A DNA stretch of 6,357 nucleotides from Bacteroidetes bacterium 4572_112. GTDB taxonomy: Bacteria > Bacteroidota > Bacteroidia > Bacteroidales > UBA1556. Every line of letters starts with the position of its first letter. The stretch's first letter is position 1. The stretch lies in the NCBI GenBank assembly GCA_002254285.1, contig NIUZ01000104.1, positions 1 through 6,357 on the forward strand, given 5' to 3'. The position numbers and the translations under genes are program-made. This document shows, piece after piece, positions 6,193 through 6,357 of this stretch. The notes under the pieces are model-generated. The model was given only the letters and a program-made list of their open reading frames with translations, made no database searches and was not told the DNA's origin.

Positions 6193-6339
6193 TAGTCAGC
6201 AGTTCTCAGTAGGCAGTATTCAGTACGCAGTTCTCAGTCAACAGTTGGCAGTCAGCAGTTGACTGAAGACTGTAGACTGTAGACTGAAGACTGTAGACTG
6301 AAGACTGTAGACTGAAGACTGTAGACAGCCAACTGATTA
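6193..6339. repeat. Heptamer-phased tandem array with strand switch, forming a 122-base imperfect dyad
   Basis: From 6193 to 6339 the sequence keeps an unbroken 7-base register. Nine units of CAGTNNN run from 6200 to 6262, the last three bases varying (TCT, AGG, ATT, ACG, TCT, CAA, TGG, CAG, TGA). Nine units of CTGWAGA (CTGTAGA or CTGAAGA) then run from 6263 to 6325, giving ACTG once per seven bases, followed by CAGCCAA and CTGATTA. CAGT and ACTG are reverse complements, so about the centre 6260/6261 all nine CAGT words oppose nine ACTG words. An outer pair CAGTTGGC (6242-6249) and GCCAACTG (6328-6335) is also complementary. The right half carries TAG or TGA in every forward frame, so it is non-coding. 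It starts only five bases after the NifU-like stop and may end that transcript, but no U tract follows. Its role is unknown. Confidence 0.9.
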
Positions 6340-6357
6340 CTTATAAATGGATAAATA

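Noticed and set aside
6193..6339. CRISPR array
   Set aside because: The unit is 7 bases with no 20-40-base repeat and no unique spacers, and no cas gene is in view.
6347..6357. Start of a further gene (ATG GAT AAA TA) at the right edge
   Set aside because: Only three codons are visible, which is too little to support a gene call.

Overview
The window looks like chromosomal core DNA from a member of the Bacteroidota. The evidence is an LpxC whose C-terminus runs into what looks like the linker of the LpxC-FabZ fusion typical of that phylum, a subtilase with a type IX secretion (T9SS) C-terminal sorting domain, a lipoprotein with a charged residue tract after the lipid cysteine, strong AT-richness, little Shine-Dalgarno signal, and -7 boxes of the TAnnTTTG type. 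The order or genus cannot be told from this sequence alone.

Layout. Positions 1-4493 hold four genes, all on the minus strand. In transcription order they are a small lipoprotein of unknown function (4493-3822), a secreted S8 subtilisin-like protease overlapping its end (3835-2126), a cytoplasmic S66 LD-carboxypeptidase (2068-1163) and lpxC, cut by the window edge (978-1). The first two look like a two-gene operon. The LD-carboxypeptidase and lpxC each have a plausible promoter of their own. All four concern the cell envelope or secretion: exported protease and lipoprotein, murein recycling, lipid A synthesis. A divergent, AT-rich intergenic region (4494-4794) follows. On the plus strand come an Mrp/ApbC-type P-loop ATPase with an N-terminal MIP18/DUF59 domain (4795-5919) and, 11 bases later, a small NifU C-terminal-domain protein (5931-6188). 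This is a compact Fe-S cluster scaffold/carrier pair.

The window closes with the most unusual piece, a non-coding array at about 6193-6339 built on a strict 7-base period. The left half carries CAGT once per unit and the right half carries the reverse complement ACTG once per unit, so the block is both a tandem repeat and a 122-base imperfect dyad centred at 6260/6261.

Most of the window is ordinary housekeeping content. Items worth a second look are the heptamer array, the Mrp protein lacking the usual CxxC, the overlapping lipoprotein-protease pair, and short inverted repeats in the lpxC and mrp upstream regions. No mobile element, CRISPR array, tRNA or rRNA was seen, and nothing amounts to a clearly new multi-gene system.
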